Below, piece by piece: positions 11,175 to 21,778 of a stretch of DNA of 64,000 nucleotides. A program made the translations under genes and the position numbers. The first letter of the stretch is position 1. Every line of letters begins with the position of its first letter. This DNA is from Rhododendron vialii (Eukaryota; Streptophyta; Magnoliopsida; Ericales; Ericaceae). The notes below the pieces were generated by a model. The model saw only the letters and a program-made list of their open reading frames with translations, had not been told where the DNA came from and did no database searches. The stretch is taken from assembly GCF_030253575.1 (NCBI RefSeq), contig NC_080567.1, positions 17,301,001 to 17,365,000 of the forward strand, written 5' to 3'.

Positions 11175-13280
11175 GTGAATCAACTGTTGGACGCTGGCGT
11201 CATTCGGGAAGTGCTATATCCCACCTGGCTTGCCAATCCAGTGGTTGTCCCGAAGAAAAATGGGAAATTAAGGGTATGCATCGATTACACGAACCTCAAT
11301 GATGCCTGTCCTATGGATCGATTTCCCCTTCCTCGAATCGAGCAAATGGTAGATGCAACAGCAGGATGCGAACGTTTGAGCTTTATGGATGCGTACCGGG
11401 GCTATCACCAAATAGCCTTGGACCCGGAAGATCAAGAGAAGACGGCCTTTATTTCTCCTCGGGGCACTTACTGCTGCAAGGTCGTGCCGTTCGGCCTGAA
11501 GAATGCTGGTGCGACCTTCCAACGCTCAATCACAAAGATGTTTCCTGGAATGCTCGGCAAAAAAGTAGAAGCTTATATCGATGATCTGGTTTGCAGAAGT
11601 AGGTTCGCTCAGGACCACCTTCGGGACTTAGGAGAAGTCTTTGCTATTTTGAAACAACGAAAGCTTCGTCTTAATGCCGAAAAATGTGCGTTTGGCGTAA
11701 GCTCGGGAAAATTTCTTGGTTACATGGTACGCCACCGAGGGATCGAGGCTGATCCAGCACAAATCCTGGCCGTACAAAATCTCCGAGCTCCCACTACTAT
11801 CAAAGAAGTGCAACGACTTACAGGGATGGTGGCTGCTTTGAACCGATTCATTCGACGTTCGGGAGACCTTTGCCGTCCATTTTTCCGAGCGATCACCACC
11901 AGCCGACACAGATTCATATGGACCGAAGAATGTGAGCAGGCTTTGAAGTCTTTGAAGCAATACCTGTCTCACGCTCCCTTGCTCGTCAAGCCCCTACCCG
12001 ATGAAGATCTATATCTTTACCTTGCTGTTTCCGACCACGCAACGAGTGCGGTTCTTGTTCGAAGAGAGGGGATGGAGCATCAACCGATCTTCTATTCCAG
12101 TAAAACGATGACGGATTCTCAGACGAGGTATCTGCCTATGGAAAAGTTGGCATTGGCTCTCGTTTCTGCTAAAACGAGCCTCTTGCCTTACTTTCAATCC
12201 CATAGGATTGTGGTCCTCACTGAGTTTCCTCTCAAAGCTGTTCTTCGGAAGACGGATACGTCGAGCCGAATCCTGAAGTTCTCTCAAGATTTGGCCAACT
12301 TCAACATCCAATTCGAGCCTCGGACAGCAATCAGAGGGCAGGTCCTGGCCGACTTCTTTGCCGAACTCACTCCCGGCTTACAAGACGAGGCCAATGCCTT
12401 GGCAACAGCCGCTGAAGAAGCTCGGATTCAGGAAGCAGAGGTTTTGGAAGGGCCGTCCAACTGCCCTGCCGAACCACTACGTGCTCGATATTCCCTCGGA
12501 CGCAAGAAACCCAAACGACAATGGAAGCTCTTCTCCGGCGACGCTTGGCGACTGACAGTCGATGGAGCTTCTAATGTTCATGGAGCTAGTGCAGGCATCG
12601 TCCTTGTGTCACCCGACGGGACTGTTCATGAAAGCGTGGTTTCGATTGGGTACACGGCGACGAACAATGAGGCGGAATATGAAGCTCTAATTGCAGGCCT
12701 CCAACTTGCTCTTCGGCTGGATGCGGATTCGGTTCATGTCTTTTGTGACTCTCAGCTCATTGTGGGGCATTTAAACGATGATTATCAAGCCAAAGATCAA
12801 CGTATGAATGCTTACGTGAGCCACGTCTTAGATTTGTTCGGAAGATTTGGACGCGTAGAAGTGGAATGGATTGCTCGGGAGCATAAGGCCCATGCTCACG
12901 CCCTTGCAGGTCTTGCTTCAGTCTACAATACCTCGGGCAGTCGCACTATCACCTTCAACGAGGTCCCCAAACCAAGCTTCGAAAAGCCATGTGAACAGGT
13001 TATGGCCATCACCCTCGGTCCAAGCCAGCTGGATTCTGTGGTTGTTTACCTGAAGAACCAGATCCTACCGACGAACAAGCGCGAAGCGTACAAAATCCGT
13101 TGCCGAGCTGCCAACTTTTTCCTGGGACCGAACGACAATCTCTACCGGCGAACTTTCACTGGCCCCGATCTGCGTGTCGTCCACGACGATCTTGTGCCAA
13201 CCGTTCTGGAGGAACTTCATTCGGGTAGCTGTGGGGCTCACTCAGGAGGACGGTCCCTTGCACAGCGTGCCCTGACATAA
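11175..13280 (+). pseudogene. pol: reverse transcriptase, RNase H and second (archaeal-type) RNase H
   Basis: Same frame as the protease segment, separated from it by stops at 10947 and 11127. Counting from 11175, the RT catalytic residues are D72 (FMDAYRGYHQ) and Y134-I-D136-D137 (YIDD). FPLPRIEQMV, FGLKNAGATFQ and FLGYMV are also present. A first RNase H follows (YLAVSDHATSAVLV...), then a second one from LTVDGASN (about 12556), with EAEYEALI and VFCDSQLIV. The final catalytic Asp of the second RNase H is replaced: the usual ADALA reads AHALA at about 12893-12910. The ORF closes at TAA 13278-13280 in the middle of the integrase zinc-binding region, so this is also a premature stop. Confidence 0.9.
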
Positions 13281-13298
13281 GGCTATTGGTGGCCGAAG

Positions 13299-14255
13299 AT
13301 GGTCAAGCAATCCGAAGAATACGTGAAGCTCTGTGTTCGGTGTCAAAAGCAAGCATCTCTCATCCACCAGCCTGCATTTCCCCTTAAAATGATCACCAGT
13401 CCGTGGCCGTTCGCGGTTTGGGCTTTTGACATAGTTGGCAAAATGCCGAAGGCGCCTGGAGGATTTAAGTATATGCTCACTGCCACAGATTTGTTCACCA
13501 AGTGGGTAGAAGCTTCCCCCATGATCAAGACCACCGCCGGGGACGTGGAGCGCTTTATTTGGAAGCACATCATCTCAAGGTTCGGCGTACCGTACGCCAT
13601 CCTTTCTGATAATGGCTCCCAATTTGTTGTCTCTGCTCTCAAAGCTTTTTATGCGAAGCGCCACATCACCATCCATAATTCCTCGGTGGCCTATCCACAA
13701 GGTAATGGCCAAGCCGAAGCATCAAACAAGACTATCACTCGGGGGCTGAAGCGCCGTTTGGACCGGAAGCTCGGTAAATGGGTGGAAGAGCTTCCACACG
13801 TCTTGTGGGCCTATCGAACAACACCTCGGCGGTCCACCGGCCGTAGTCCGTTTGCTATGGCCTACGGTATGGAGGCTGTCCTCCCTTTATCTACTATGAT
13901 CCCTACGGCCCGCACGGAGAATTTTAACCCTGTAGATAACAATGCTCTTGTGGGCGCCGAGTTAGATTTAGCCGAAGAACTACGTGATAATGCTAACCTT
14001 CGGCACGCCACGTACCAGCAAGAAGTTGCAAGGGGCTACAACCGCAATGTTCGTGCTCGACCATTCAACGTCGGGGACTTAGTCCTTCGGATGGTTACCG
14101 AAGCGTCAAAGTTGACCAAGTTGAAGGATCCCTATGAAGGCCCTTACCGAGTGGTAGAGAAGATCGGGCATGGTGTCTACAAGCTTGCTGAGATGGATGG
14201 AACGCCAATCGCTAATCCATGGAATGCCCAAAAGCTTAGGAAATTCCATGGCTAG
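13299..14255 (+). pseudogene. pol: integrase
   Basis: Same frame as the RT segment and separated from it only by the TAA at 13278. The HHCC zinc-binding domain spans that stop, with CVRCQKQA at 13332-13355. The catalytic triad is intact, counting from 13299: D44 (AFDIVG), D104 (LSDNGSQF) and E140 (GQAEASNKT), which gives the D,D35E spacing. The C-terminal GPY/F-type motif (YEGPYRVVEKIGHGVYKL) is present and no chromodomain follows. Integrase inserts the cDNA into host DNA. The natural stop is TAG 14253-14255. Confidence 0.88.
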
Positions 14256-14391
14256 TATTGGCCTCTTTTGTATTTACATTTTTGTTTGGCCCATGCGCTT
14301 TTTTGAGCATCATGTACTTAATACAAATTCGTCTTCACTATTCCGCTTTATTTTTATACATGGGGTATTTCATCTAGCTCCGGTTACATCG

Positions 14392-14715
14392 TTTGTTCGG
14401 GTGAAACTCTCGAAGCCCATGATAATTCGTTTGTTCGGGTGAAACTCTCGAAGCCCATGATAATTCGTTTGTTCGGGTGAAACTCTCGAAGCCCATGATA
14501 ATTCGTTTGTTCGGGTGAAACTCTCTTTGTTCGGGTGAAACTCTCGAAGCCCATGATAATTCGTTTGTTCGGGTGAAACTCTCGAAGCCCATGATAATTT
14601 GTTTGTTCGGGTGAAACTCTCGAAGCCCATGATAATTTGTTTGTTCGGGCGAAATGCTCGAAGCCCATGATACTTTGTTTGTTCGGATGACAATCCCGAA
14701 ACCCATGATAACTCG
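14392..14715. repeat. 38-bp tandem array (nine units) downstream of integrase
   Basis: The unit starts TTTGTTCGGGTGAAACTCTC and ends CATGATAATTCG. Full copies start at 14392, 14430, 14468, 14526, 14564, 14602, 14640 and 14678. A 20-bp truncated copy lies at 14506-14525. The last unit is the most diverged. Its reverse frames give repetitive open frames that are not genes. Short arrays in the 3' region are common in Tat elements. Confidence 0.92.
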
Positions 14716-15084
14716 TTTGGCTTAGTTTACCCCTCCTACTGCCTTATTCTATTCCCCCAGTCATACAATAGGGCAGGGGGCTACTATATGGGTAAACCTG
14801 AGTTCATCCCTTAGTAACTTCAAAATCACATATTCAGTCCTTCCGAATAAACAGACTTTGAAAATTTATGAGTTATGATGTACCTACCGAATAAAAAGAC
14901 TTGGCAAATATTTGTATGTGTGGAAACAACATCCATACCGAACGAAAAGACGACTATCATTCAAAAAGAAATTCTCCAACATGTCTTAGTTACATCCAAT
15001 GGTTGGCAGGGTTCCCATTGTTCGGAGCCAACCATATTTTCTAAAATAAAAAATAAAAAAGAAGAAGAGAAAACGACAACAAAT

Positions 15085-17667
15085 TTAATCTGCTGCAGCG
15101 TCGATAGGGGCTGGCAGGGTTGGAGCGTCGGCAGGGGCTGGCAGGGTTGGAGCGTCGGTAGGGGCGGGTAGGGTGGTCGAGTCGGCAGCGTTAGCTGTTG
15201 CCTCTTCTTCCGCAGCTTTGGCAGAGGCGAGCAATGGTACTTCCACTAGACACCTCCTCTCGTCGTCAGGCTCAACGCCTGCGTCGTCAAGACCCCTATT
15301 GTAGCCGACCATAAAGCTCTTTTTGTGCTGGCCCTCCTTGATCTCATCCTGCACTTCAAGGATTTGATCGGCCACATCTTCTTCGGCCTGGGCATATCCT
15401 TTCTCGTACTGCCCCAGCATCTCTTTCTCCATCTCCTTCTTCGTTTCTTCTCTCCCTAAGGCTCTCCCCTCAGCCAGCCCCTCATCTTTGCCTTCAGCTC
15501 TGGTTTGCTCGGCCAACTCCTGCAACCCCTTGATGAGGTCGTTTTGGTTAGCAACCTGGACCTCGAGGCTTTGCCTCACGAGCTCGGATTGCTCCAAGCC
15601 CTTCTTGTAATCCTCGGCAAGGCCCTTGTTGTACTCCACCGACTGCTTCATCAGTTTTGACTTTTTGTCATGCTCGGTGAGATGAAGTTGGGCACTCATT
15701 ATGGACTGGGTGGCCTGTAAACAAAGCAAAATGAAAGTCATTCCGACGAAATAAGGCATATGTGCAGAAAATCATTGCAAGTATGAAAGAATTTACTTAC
15801 CCTTCCGACATGGTAGTAATATTCACTCAGGGCTGCTTTCAAAGAGGGGGGACTCTGCACATCCCTCGGCAAAGCTAGCCCCGAGTGGAGAGTGAAAGCC
15901 AAGGAGGGATCCTCCCTCAGGCTGTCAGATTTGAGAACCTGTTTCTTGCCGGGGGTGATGAAGTTTGGCACCCATGGGATGTCAAGCTCAGAAGCAGGCG
16001 CCTTCCCTTCTCCCTCTGCTGAGGCTTTCTTCGGCAGCACCACATCCTGGCCCTTTCCCTTCAGGGCCGCCCTTGTCTTCTTGCTCGCGGGTGGTTCCTT
16101 CGGGGAAGGAGGGGCGCTCAGTGGTCTTTTTTTGGAGGGTGGGGGAGGTGGGGTTTTCTTGCTTGGGGCCGAGCCCGAAGCACCCGAGGCTCCAGCCTTT
16201 CGAAGTTGGGCCTTCTCTCTCTCTTCTTCTTCCAGTCTCTTCTGGAGAACATCCTTGATATTCCTTGGAGGCATATCTTCTTTTTCAGGGAAAGGTTCTT
16301 CTTCGGTTGGTAGTCGGATTGTCCCTCGGAGAGGTTTATCGATGCTCGGTTGTAGCTCTTCTGGGATTTCCTCAGATTGCTCGAGCTCTTCGGTCACCTT
16401 CCTTCGGATCCGACCGCCGTAGGTAGCTTTATATTTGAGGATGGTTGGGGCGTCTCTCTCTTCCGCTGGGATGGTGAGTAGTGATTCGGCAAGACCGCAA
16501 TCTCTCGCCGCCCTTAACAGTACCTTGTTAAGCCTAGTGGTATCTGCCGAAGTAAAGCATGGAATCGTCAGTCAAATTTTTGATAAGAGAAATAAGAGCA
16601 ACAGAAGGAATAAACATCTGAAATAACGGGCAAGTGTACTTACTCGGCGTTCCCCTTCGTGTGGCTATTTCAAATTGGCCATATTTGTGTTCGGGGAACT
16701 GGAAATTTCCCCGAACCTCGACATAGTCGGAGGCCCACTTCTCCGAGTCGTACATGCCCTCGGGAATGATCTTTTGCATCTTCCTCCGGGAGTAGAGGTA
16801 GTATCGGGAGTACCGAACGTTTCTAGACACCATATAATTTTCAAATAAGTGAAAGGCTTTTAGTCGGAACATCTTCACCTCAGCAAGGGTGATTACCGAG
16901 TGAATGATGCGGTAGGAGTTGACGCTCAGCTGGCACGGAGTGAGATTGAAACGGTGAAGTATCTCTCTCAAAACTCTATGCATCGGGAACCGAAGGCCCC
17001 CTTCTGTGATTGCCATCAAGGGGATGGTGACGTGTTCGTCACTGTAACTTATTCGGTTCCCTCGGACGGGTGTAATGACAACGTCGTTGGGGATGTCATA
17101 AACAGCTCGGAAGGTGTCCAGGCTCTTCTTGTCCTGGAAGCATTCCAAGTAAGGGCAGGGGTCCTTCCCCGTTCGGTCAGGAATCACATCGGAATCCATT
17201 GGGACGATTTTTCTCTTCTCCTTCGGCGGATGCGACGAGGATTCCCCTACAAATCCTGTTCCCTCACTCGCTCGGCTTGACGAAGCAATTGGAGTCTCTC
17301 GTCCCGACTCGGCTTCGTCAGCCTCTTCGGCCTCTTCTTCCTCTTCGACTTTGTCATGGGGAAGCTCCCTTTCGGACGACGACTCGCCTATATCTATAAT
17401 ATCGGGGTCCGGCCCCACTGTTCGGAGGGGCGTCACCCTGGCGGGGTAGTCGATTCCCTCTACTCCCTCGGGACCCTTGACACTTGACCCCGTTCGGTAG
17501 TTCCTGGCGAAGTCTCTGATAGCTTCGGATAGCTCTGGATCAGATCTACCAAAATTCGAAGCTGCGGAGTCCACCGACCGATATGATTCAGCCGAAGAGG
17601 TTGACTTTGAAGACTCCGTACCTAGAAACAAACAAGTGCAGGGGGTGAGACCGTTAGCGATTTGCAT
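15085..17667 (-). CDS. Antisense spliced gene in the retrotransposon 3' region; Transposase_28-like (putative gypsy-type transposon protein)
   Basis: Three exons join in phase: 17667-16644, 16543-15801 and 15714-15085 (798 aa). Introns of 100 bp and 86 bp have donors GTAAGTAC and GTAAGTAA and acceptors TTCGGCAG and TTTACAG. Exon 1 is acidic and Ser-rich, then carries a globular region (LRFPMHRVLREILHRFNL, ENYMVSRNVRYSRYYLYS) resembling the plant Transposase_28 family of gypsy-associated proteins (PF04195, from memory). Exon 2 has Pro/Lys tracts (SKKTPPPPPSKK) that look like nuclear-localisation sequence. Exon 3 is a long Glu/Lys coiled coil ending in TLPAPADAP repeats. Extra ORFs here are known in Tat elements and their role is unknown. 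An acceptor-like TTTCTAG at 17622 leaves open a different first exon. The frame is intact although gag-pol is broken. Confidence 0.78.
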
Positions 17668-18230
17668 GGCCAGGAATCTAAGTGCCTATGTTCGGTGATC
17701 TATGTTACTCGGGGGTGTCAAGTCTGATCGGTGACTTTCGTCCGAACGATACCCCTTCGAAAGAAAATCCGAAGAAGGGATTCCTGCCTACCGCTCAGGA
17801 AAGCGATGAGGGGCCCTACGCATTTCCAATGAAGAAACAGAGATTAAGAAGCTTAACACGGCGTGCTAGGCTTCTTGAAAATTGTCCCTTTGGAAAAACC
17901 CACACTTGAAGATGCCCTCGTGTTCGGAAGAACACGATTTCAAGGTGTTCGTATGCTCGGAAGAACACATGAACACCTGGGTATCAGGCGGTTGTTTCAG
18001 TCCAGACAAAGAGGAAAGAATCGACCAAAAAGGGGGAAAAACATTCAAAAAACACTCAAAATGCATCAAGAAATGGAGGGGCTCAAGAAATACCTGAGAA
18101 ATCAAGAAAAAACTGTGATCAAAACCTTCAAATATGCAGATTTCTGGCGATTTCAGTCTGGAATGGTGCTTGAACAGTAAAACGATCGAGAGTCAGAGAG
18201 AGAGTAACCTTCTCTCTCCTTCCTTCTCCC

Positions 18231-18238
18231 CTTTTATA
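18231..18238 (-). promoter_or_regulatory. TATA box for the antisense retrotransposon gene
   Basis: Read on the minus strand, TATAAAAG lies in the context CAGTATAAAAGGGGAG. It is about 560 bp upstream of the antisense ATG and faces it. It is inside the element but outside the LTR, so the antisense gene would have its own internal promoter. The TATA consensus is strong, but no start site has been measured. Confidence 0.55.
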
Positions 18239-18550
18239 CTGGGTGTAGAATTCAAAGCGGTCTCTAACCCTGGCCGTTGGATTTGGGCGGGACACTGATG
18301 TGCCGCTCGATGAGGGACACGTGGCAGGTGTGAAGCGTGCCGTACCACTACCCAATGAAATCGTGACACCTGGCATCGATTCAAATCGACGGTTACAGAA
18401 GCATTTAATGAAAGCTGCGCACACATATCGAAGCGCTCCAAACATTTCTGTCCGTTCAACTTCAACGGTTCGTCCAGTCGATCGTTCTTCGGATTTATGT
18501 TTACGTTCAGCCAGATTCTTATTCAACTCCTCCTTCTATTTTCGAGCAAG

Positions 18551-18573
18551 AAAAGAAGGAGTTGAGGGGCTAT
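18551..18573 (+). promoter_or_regulatory. Polypurine tract
   Basis: AAAAGAAGGAGTTGAGGGGC followed by TAT, directly before the 3' LTR. It is the expected primer for plus-strand synthesis. Confidence 0.7.
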
Positions 18574-19345
18574 TGTAAGGGGCCGAAATATCCGAAGGGG
18601 TCACAAGGTCCAGAAAGGGGGAATGAGGGTTCACACGCTGTTTGACCCATCATCTAAGCTATGTCAGTTCACCTGTAAATATCTTCGGAACCACGAATAC
18701 TTCACTGAACGTTACAAGCTTTACCCGAACATACCACACTTGAGTTCGCTCGGTGTCTCATCAATCGCACGGGTGGGAACATCCGCTTGTTCGGCTAGGT
18801 TTTTCTTCAGTAGGGACATCCTACGCTCGGATAATTCGTATGGCGGAAGTGGGTCCCGTCGAGCTTAGACGATTGTGGAACCTTCCATAAATATCTACTG
18901 ATAAGTAAGTTGTCTTTTCTGATATTCGAAGTGACATCTCTGGATGATGTGACCTTTCTGACATCAACCCATGTGGCTCTGAAAGACTAGGGAAGTGGTG
19001 TTCATTAAATGGCCCTGCTACAAGGCGCCAACCGAGCAGAACGTGACACGTGGAAAGTATGACCAGCTTGTTCAGCACTCCACCTCTTTGCCTATAAATA
19101 GAAGAGCAACACCACTAAGAAGGGGGCCTGGAAGAGAACAAGAAAAAGGAAAACAACAACATCTTCTCTCTTCCAAGATATTTTCTGATTAAACTTCTTC
19201 TCCCCTTCTCCACCTACTGACTAGTTCGTCGGAGCTTCTTCCCGGAGGAACAACCCCCTCCGGTTCTGCAGGTACATCGAGATCGGCGCCATTTCACATG
19301 CAGATAGCTACACAAGAAGGATCACAAAGAAATCACGCCCCCATA
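18574..19345 (+). repeat. 3' LTR (772 bp)
   Basis: Matches 7317-8089 apart from about 10 substitutions and a 1-bp deletion in the CATTCTT/CATCTT stretch. It ends CCATA instead of CCACA, so the canonical CA terminus is mutated. The TATA box is at 19093-19100. The target duplication follows at 19346-19350. Confidence 0.95.
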
Positions 19346-19350
19346 CATTG
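19346..19350. repeat. Target-site duplication CATTG, right copy
   Basis: Perfect match to 7312-7316. Confidence 0.9.
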
Positions 19351-19926
19351 CTTAATTGTTGCTACGTCAATTACTCATCGTGTTGGATATAAGGACATTG
19401 GCAAATTGATTTTGATCAGGTATATATGAGAATTGTTGGGCATGTGGACTTCGTGGATCCTTTGATGCTTCTGGCTGCTTGATATTTATTGAATCTAAAA
19501 AAAATCCTTGTTTCCCTGTTTCCCCTCCCCTTTAGTCGTTATAGAAGAACACAGAGAGAGAGAGGAGAGGGCGACACCACACCCAACCCAACGCACCGCC
19601 AACCACCACTACTATCGACAATGCCGATGAAGAAGACGCCTCCACGACTGCCGACCACCACCGCCGCCGAGCTTCGAACCACAATCACTTGCCTCGATCT
19701 TGAACGCTAACGAAGGTCTCGATCACTACCGCCGCCGCCGTACACTGACAAAGGTCTCTCTCTCTCTATCTCGAACGCTGGTATTGATCGAACTAGGGTT
19801 CCATTTTCAATTCGTAGGTATTGGGGATTTTTGCACAGAAAATTAGGGTTCCAATTAGTGTTCCAATTCAATCAGTTTTGGTTGTTCAGGTGCTGGTGGT
19901 CACCAGAGGTGGATAGGGAGGGTCCA
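19351..19926. other. Non-coding stretch between retrotransposon and palindrome
   Basis: Contains GAGA and CT tracts and a CCGCCGCCG-rich stretch near 19660-19745. I see no recognisable gene. The short frames here are composition artefacts. Confidence 0.5.
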
Positions 19927-21778
19927 ATGGTGGTCGGTGCTGGCAATGGTTGGCTCCCAGTGGATGGTATAGTGCGTCCAACGTTGTTTTGGAGAGGTAG
20001 AGGATGGTATAGTGGAACTGTGTAGGGTACGTAGCATTTCTCTTTTACATATACATAAAATATATATCTAAATTTAAGAAATAGATAAAGATGGATTCTT
20101 AAAGAGGAATAGATAAAGATGGATCCTTGAAGCAGAAAAAAGAAGATAAAATAGAGGTTATTTTGTATTGTTTTCTAATTATATGTTTGTTTTCCAATTG
20201 ACTTTCAATCAATAGTTAAATAGCCTAATAGACCATGAGATCTGGGAGGCCCAATAAGGAATCATTATTTATATGGGTGCTGGATTTGTTGAAGGGTTCA
20301 ATGCCATCATAAAGTAACTATGTAGTTTGAATGAGAGGGGAATTCAAGGGGAATTTACAAGCTTTTGCACGCTTCTCAAGGAAAAATGTGGGCTGTCGAT
20401 CGCGGATTGTTGTTTCATTCGATGGGCCACTGAACTAGTTGAACGTCAACAATCACCTTCAAGGTCCTTTTGAGGGTGGTTGAAGGACTTAGGGCTGATC
20501 TGGATGACTTGGGAAGCATGGTCAATGCAATTGCAGCCAAATTTGTGAAGCCACTCCGCCCGAAAAATTTCTTTTTTTCAACAATGCGGTGTATGCGCTG
20601 CCTCATCCGTGGGTGCCTCAACAGTTGTCGTCTCGTCGGCTTAAGGAGATGAATAAGTATGCCTTGCAAATTACTCTCACCCCCTCTTTTTAACTAAAGC
20701 AAAGTGGGTAAAATTCGTATACAATTGCCACGAGATAGAAAAGAAGAACCGATGTCAATTTCGCTCTCATGTGTTCCTGAGCGCTGCTCTCGTTGACATG
20801 ACTGGTTGGGCCTACTCAATTTCGATTTCTAATCACTATTGGAATTGTTCCGATTTCTAATCACTATTGGAATTGAGTAAGCCCAACCGGTCATGTCAAT
20901 GAGAACGACGCTCAAGGACACATAAAGAGCGAAATTGGCGTCAGTCCCTCTTTTCTATTTAATGGCATTTGTATACGAATTTTACCCACTTTGCTTTAAT
21001 GAAGAATAGGGGGTGAGAGTAGTTTGTAAAACACAGTTTATTCATCTCCTTGAGCCAACGATCCTGCAATTGTTGAGGCACCCACGGATGAGGCGGTGCA
21101 CACACCACGGTGTTGACAAATAGAAGATCCTCTGGGCGGAGCGGCTTCACAAATTTGGCTGCAACTGCATTGACCATACTTCGCAAGTCACTCAGATCAG
21201 CCTTAAGTCCTCCAGCCACCCTCAAAGGACCTTGGAGGTGGTTGTTGATGTTTAGCTGGTTGAGTGGCCCATCGAATGAAACAAGAATCCACGATCGATG
21301 ACCCACATTTTCCCTTAAAAAGAGCACAGAAGCTTGTAATTTACCGTTGAATTCCCCCCTCATTCAAACTACAGAGTCCTTTATGACGGCATTGAACCCT
21401 TTAACAAATCTAGCACCTATATGAATAATGACTCCTCGTTGGGTCTCCCGGATCTCATAGTCTATTAGGCTACTTAACCACTGATTGAAAGTCAACTAGA
21501 AAACAAACACATAATTAGAAAACGATACATAATAACCTCTGTTTTATCTTCTTTTTTCTGCCTCAAAAACCTGTTTTTATCTATTTCTTTCCAAGAATCC
21601 ATCTTTTTTTATTTCTTATATTTAGATTTATATTTTATAAAAGATAAATTCTACGAACACTACACCATCCACTACCTCCCCAAAACGAGAGGTCCCAAAC
21701 AAAACAACGACGAAAATCTCAAAAGCATGGGGAAGAGAGAGAGAGAGAGAACTGGGAATTACCACCGCCGACCACCAT
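19927..21778. repeat. Large palindrome: two arms of about 0.9 kb around a 48-bp loop
   Basis: The left arm (19927-20822) and right arm (20871-21778) are imperfect reverse complements over essentially their whole length. Shared strings include TTTGTGAAGCC, CCTCATCCGTGGGTGCCTCAA, AAAGCAAAGTGGGTAAAATT and GTTTCATTCGATGGGCCACT. The loop (20823-20870) is itself two direct copies of CGATTTCTAATCACTATTGG separated by 8 bp. The arms have diverged by substitutions and small indels, so this is an old inverted duplication or a foldback transposon. The right arm holds a 134-codon open frame on the minus strand (21363-20959) that I do not recognise. The matching left-arm frame is broken. Confidence 0.88.

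Larger units (their letters stand above)
7317..19345 (+). mobile_element. Ty3/gypsy LTR retrotransposon, Tat lineage (12.0 kb, nearly complete, coding region broken)
   Basis: The LTRs are at 7317-8089 and 18574-19345. The target duplication CATTG is perfect, at 7312-7316 and 19346-19350. The LTR starts TGTAAGG and ends ..CACA in the 5' copy and ..CATA in the 3' copy. By hand count the LTRs differ at about 10 substitutions and one 1-bp indel, or about 1.3%. At a grass-like rate of 1.3e-8 per site per year this is roughly half a million years, and older if the plant is long-lived. Order is gag, PR, RT, RNase H, a second RNase H, INT, then a 4.3-kb 3' region with an antisense gene. A second, archaeal-type RNase H before the integrase is the hallmark of the Tat clade. 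One frameshift and three in-frame stops break gag-pol, so it cannot now move on its own. Confidence 0.95.

Noticed and set aside
14370..14706. Repetitive minus-strand frames (HPNK..FTRTNELSWAS type)
   Set aside because: These are translations of the 38-bp tandem array. Three overlapping frames are open only because the unit lacks stops.
14392..14715. Possible CRISPR-like array
   Set aside because: The units are head to tail with no spacers, and the sequence is a plant retrotransposon.
15892..16422. Plus-strand Ser/Gly-rich frames opposite the antisense retrotransposon gene
   Set aside because: They are shadows of the spliced minus-strand coding sequence, whose exon junctions are consistent in phase.
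20959..21363. 134-codon minus-strand frame in the right palindrome arm
   Set aside because: Not annotated as a gene. I recognise no family, and the matching frame in the other arm is broken. Reported only as part of the palindrome.
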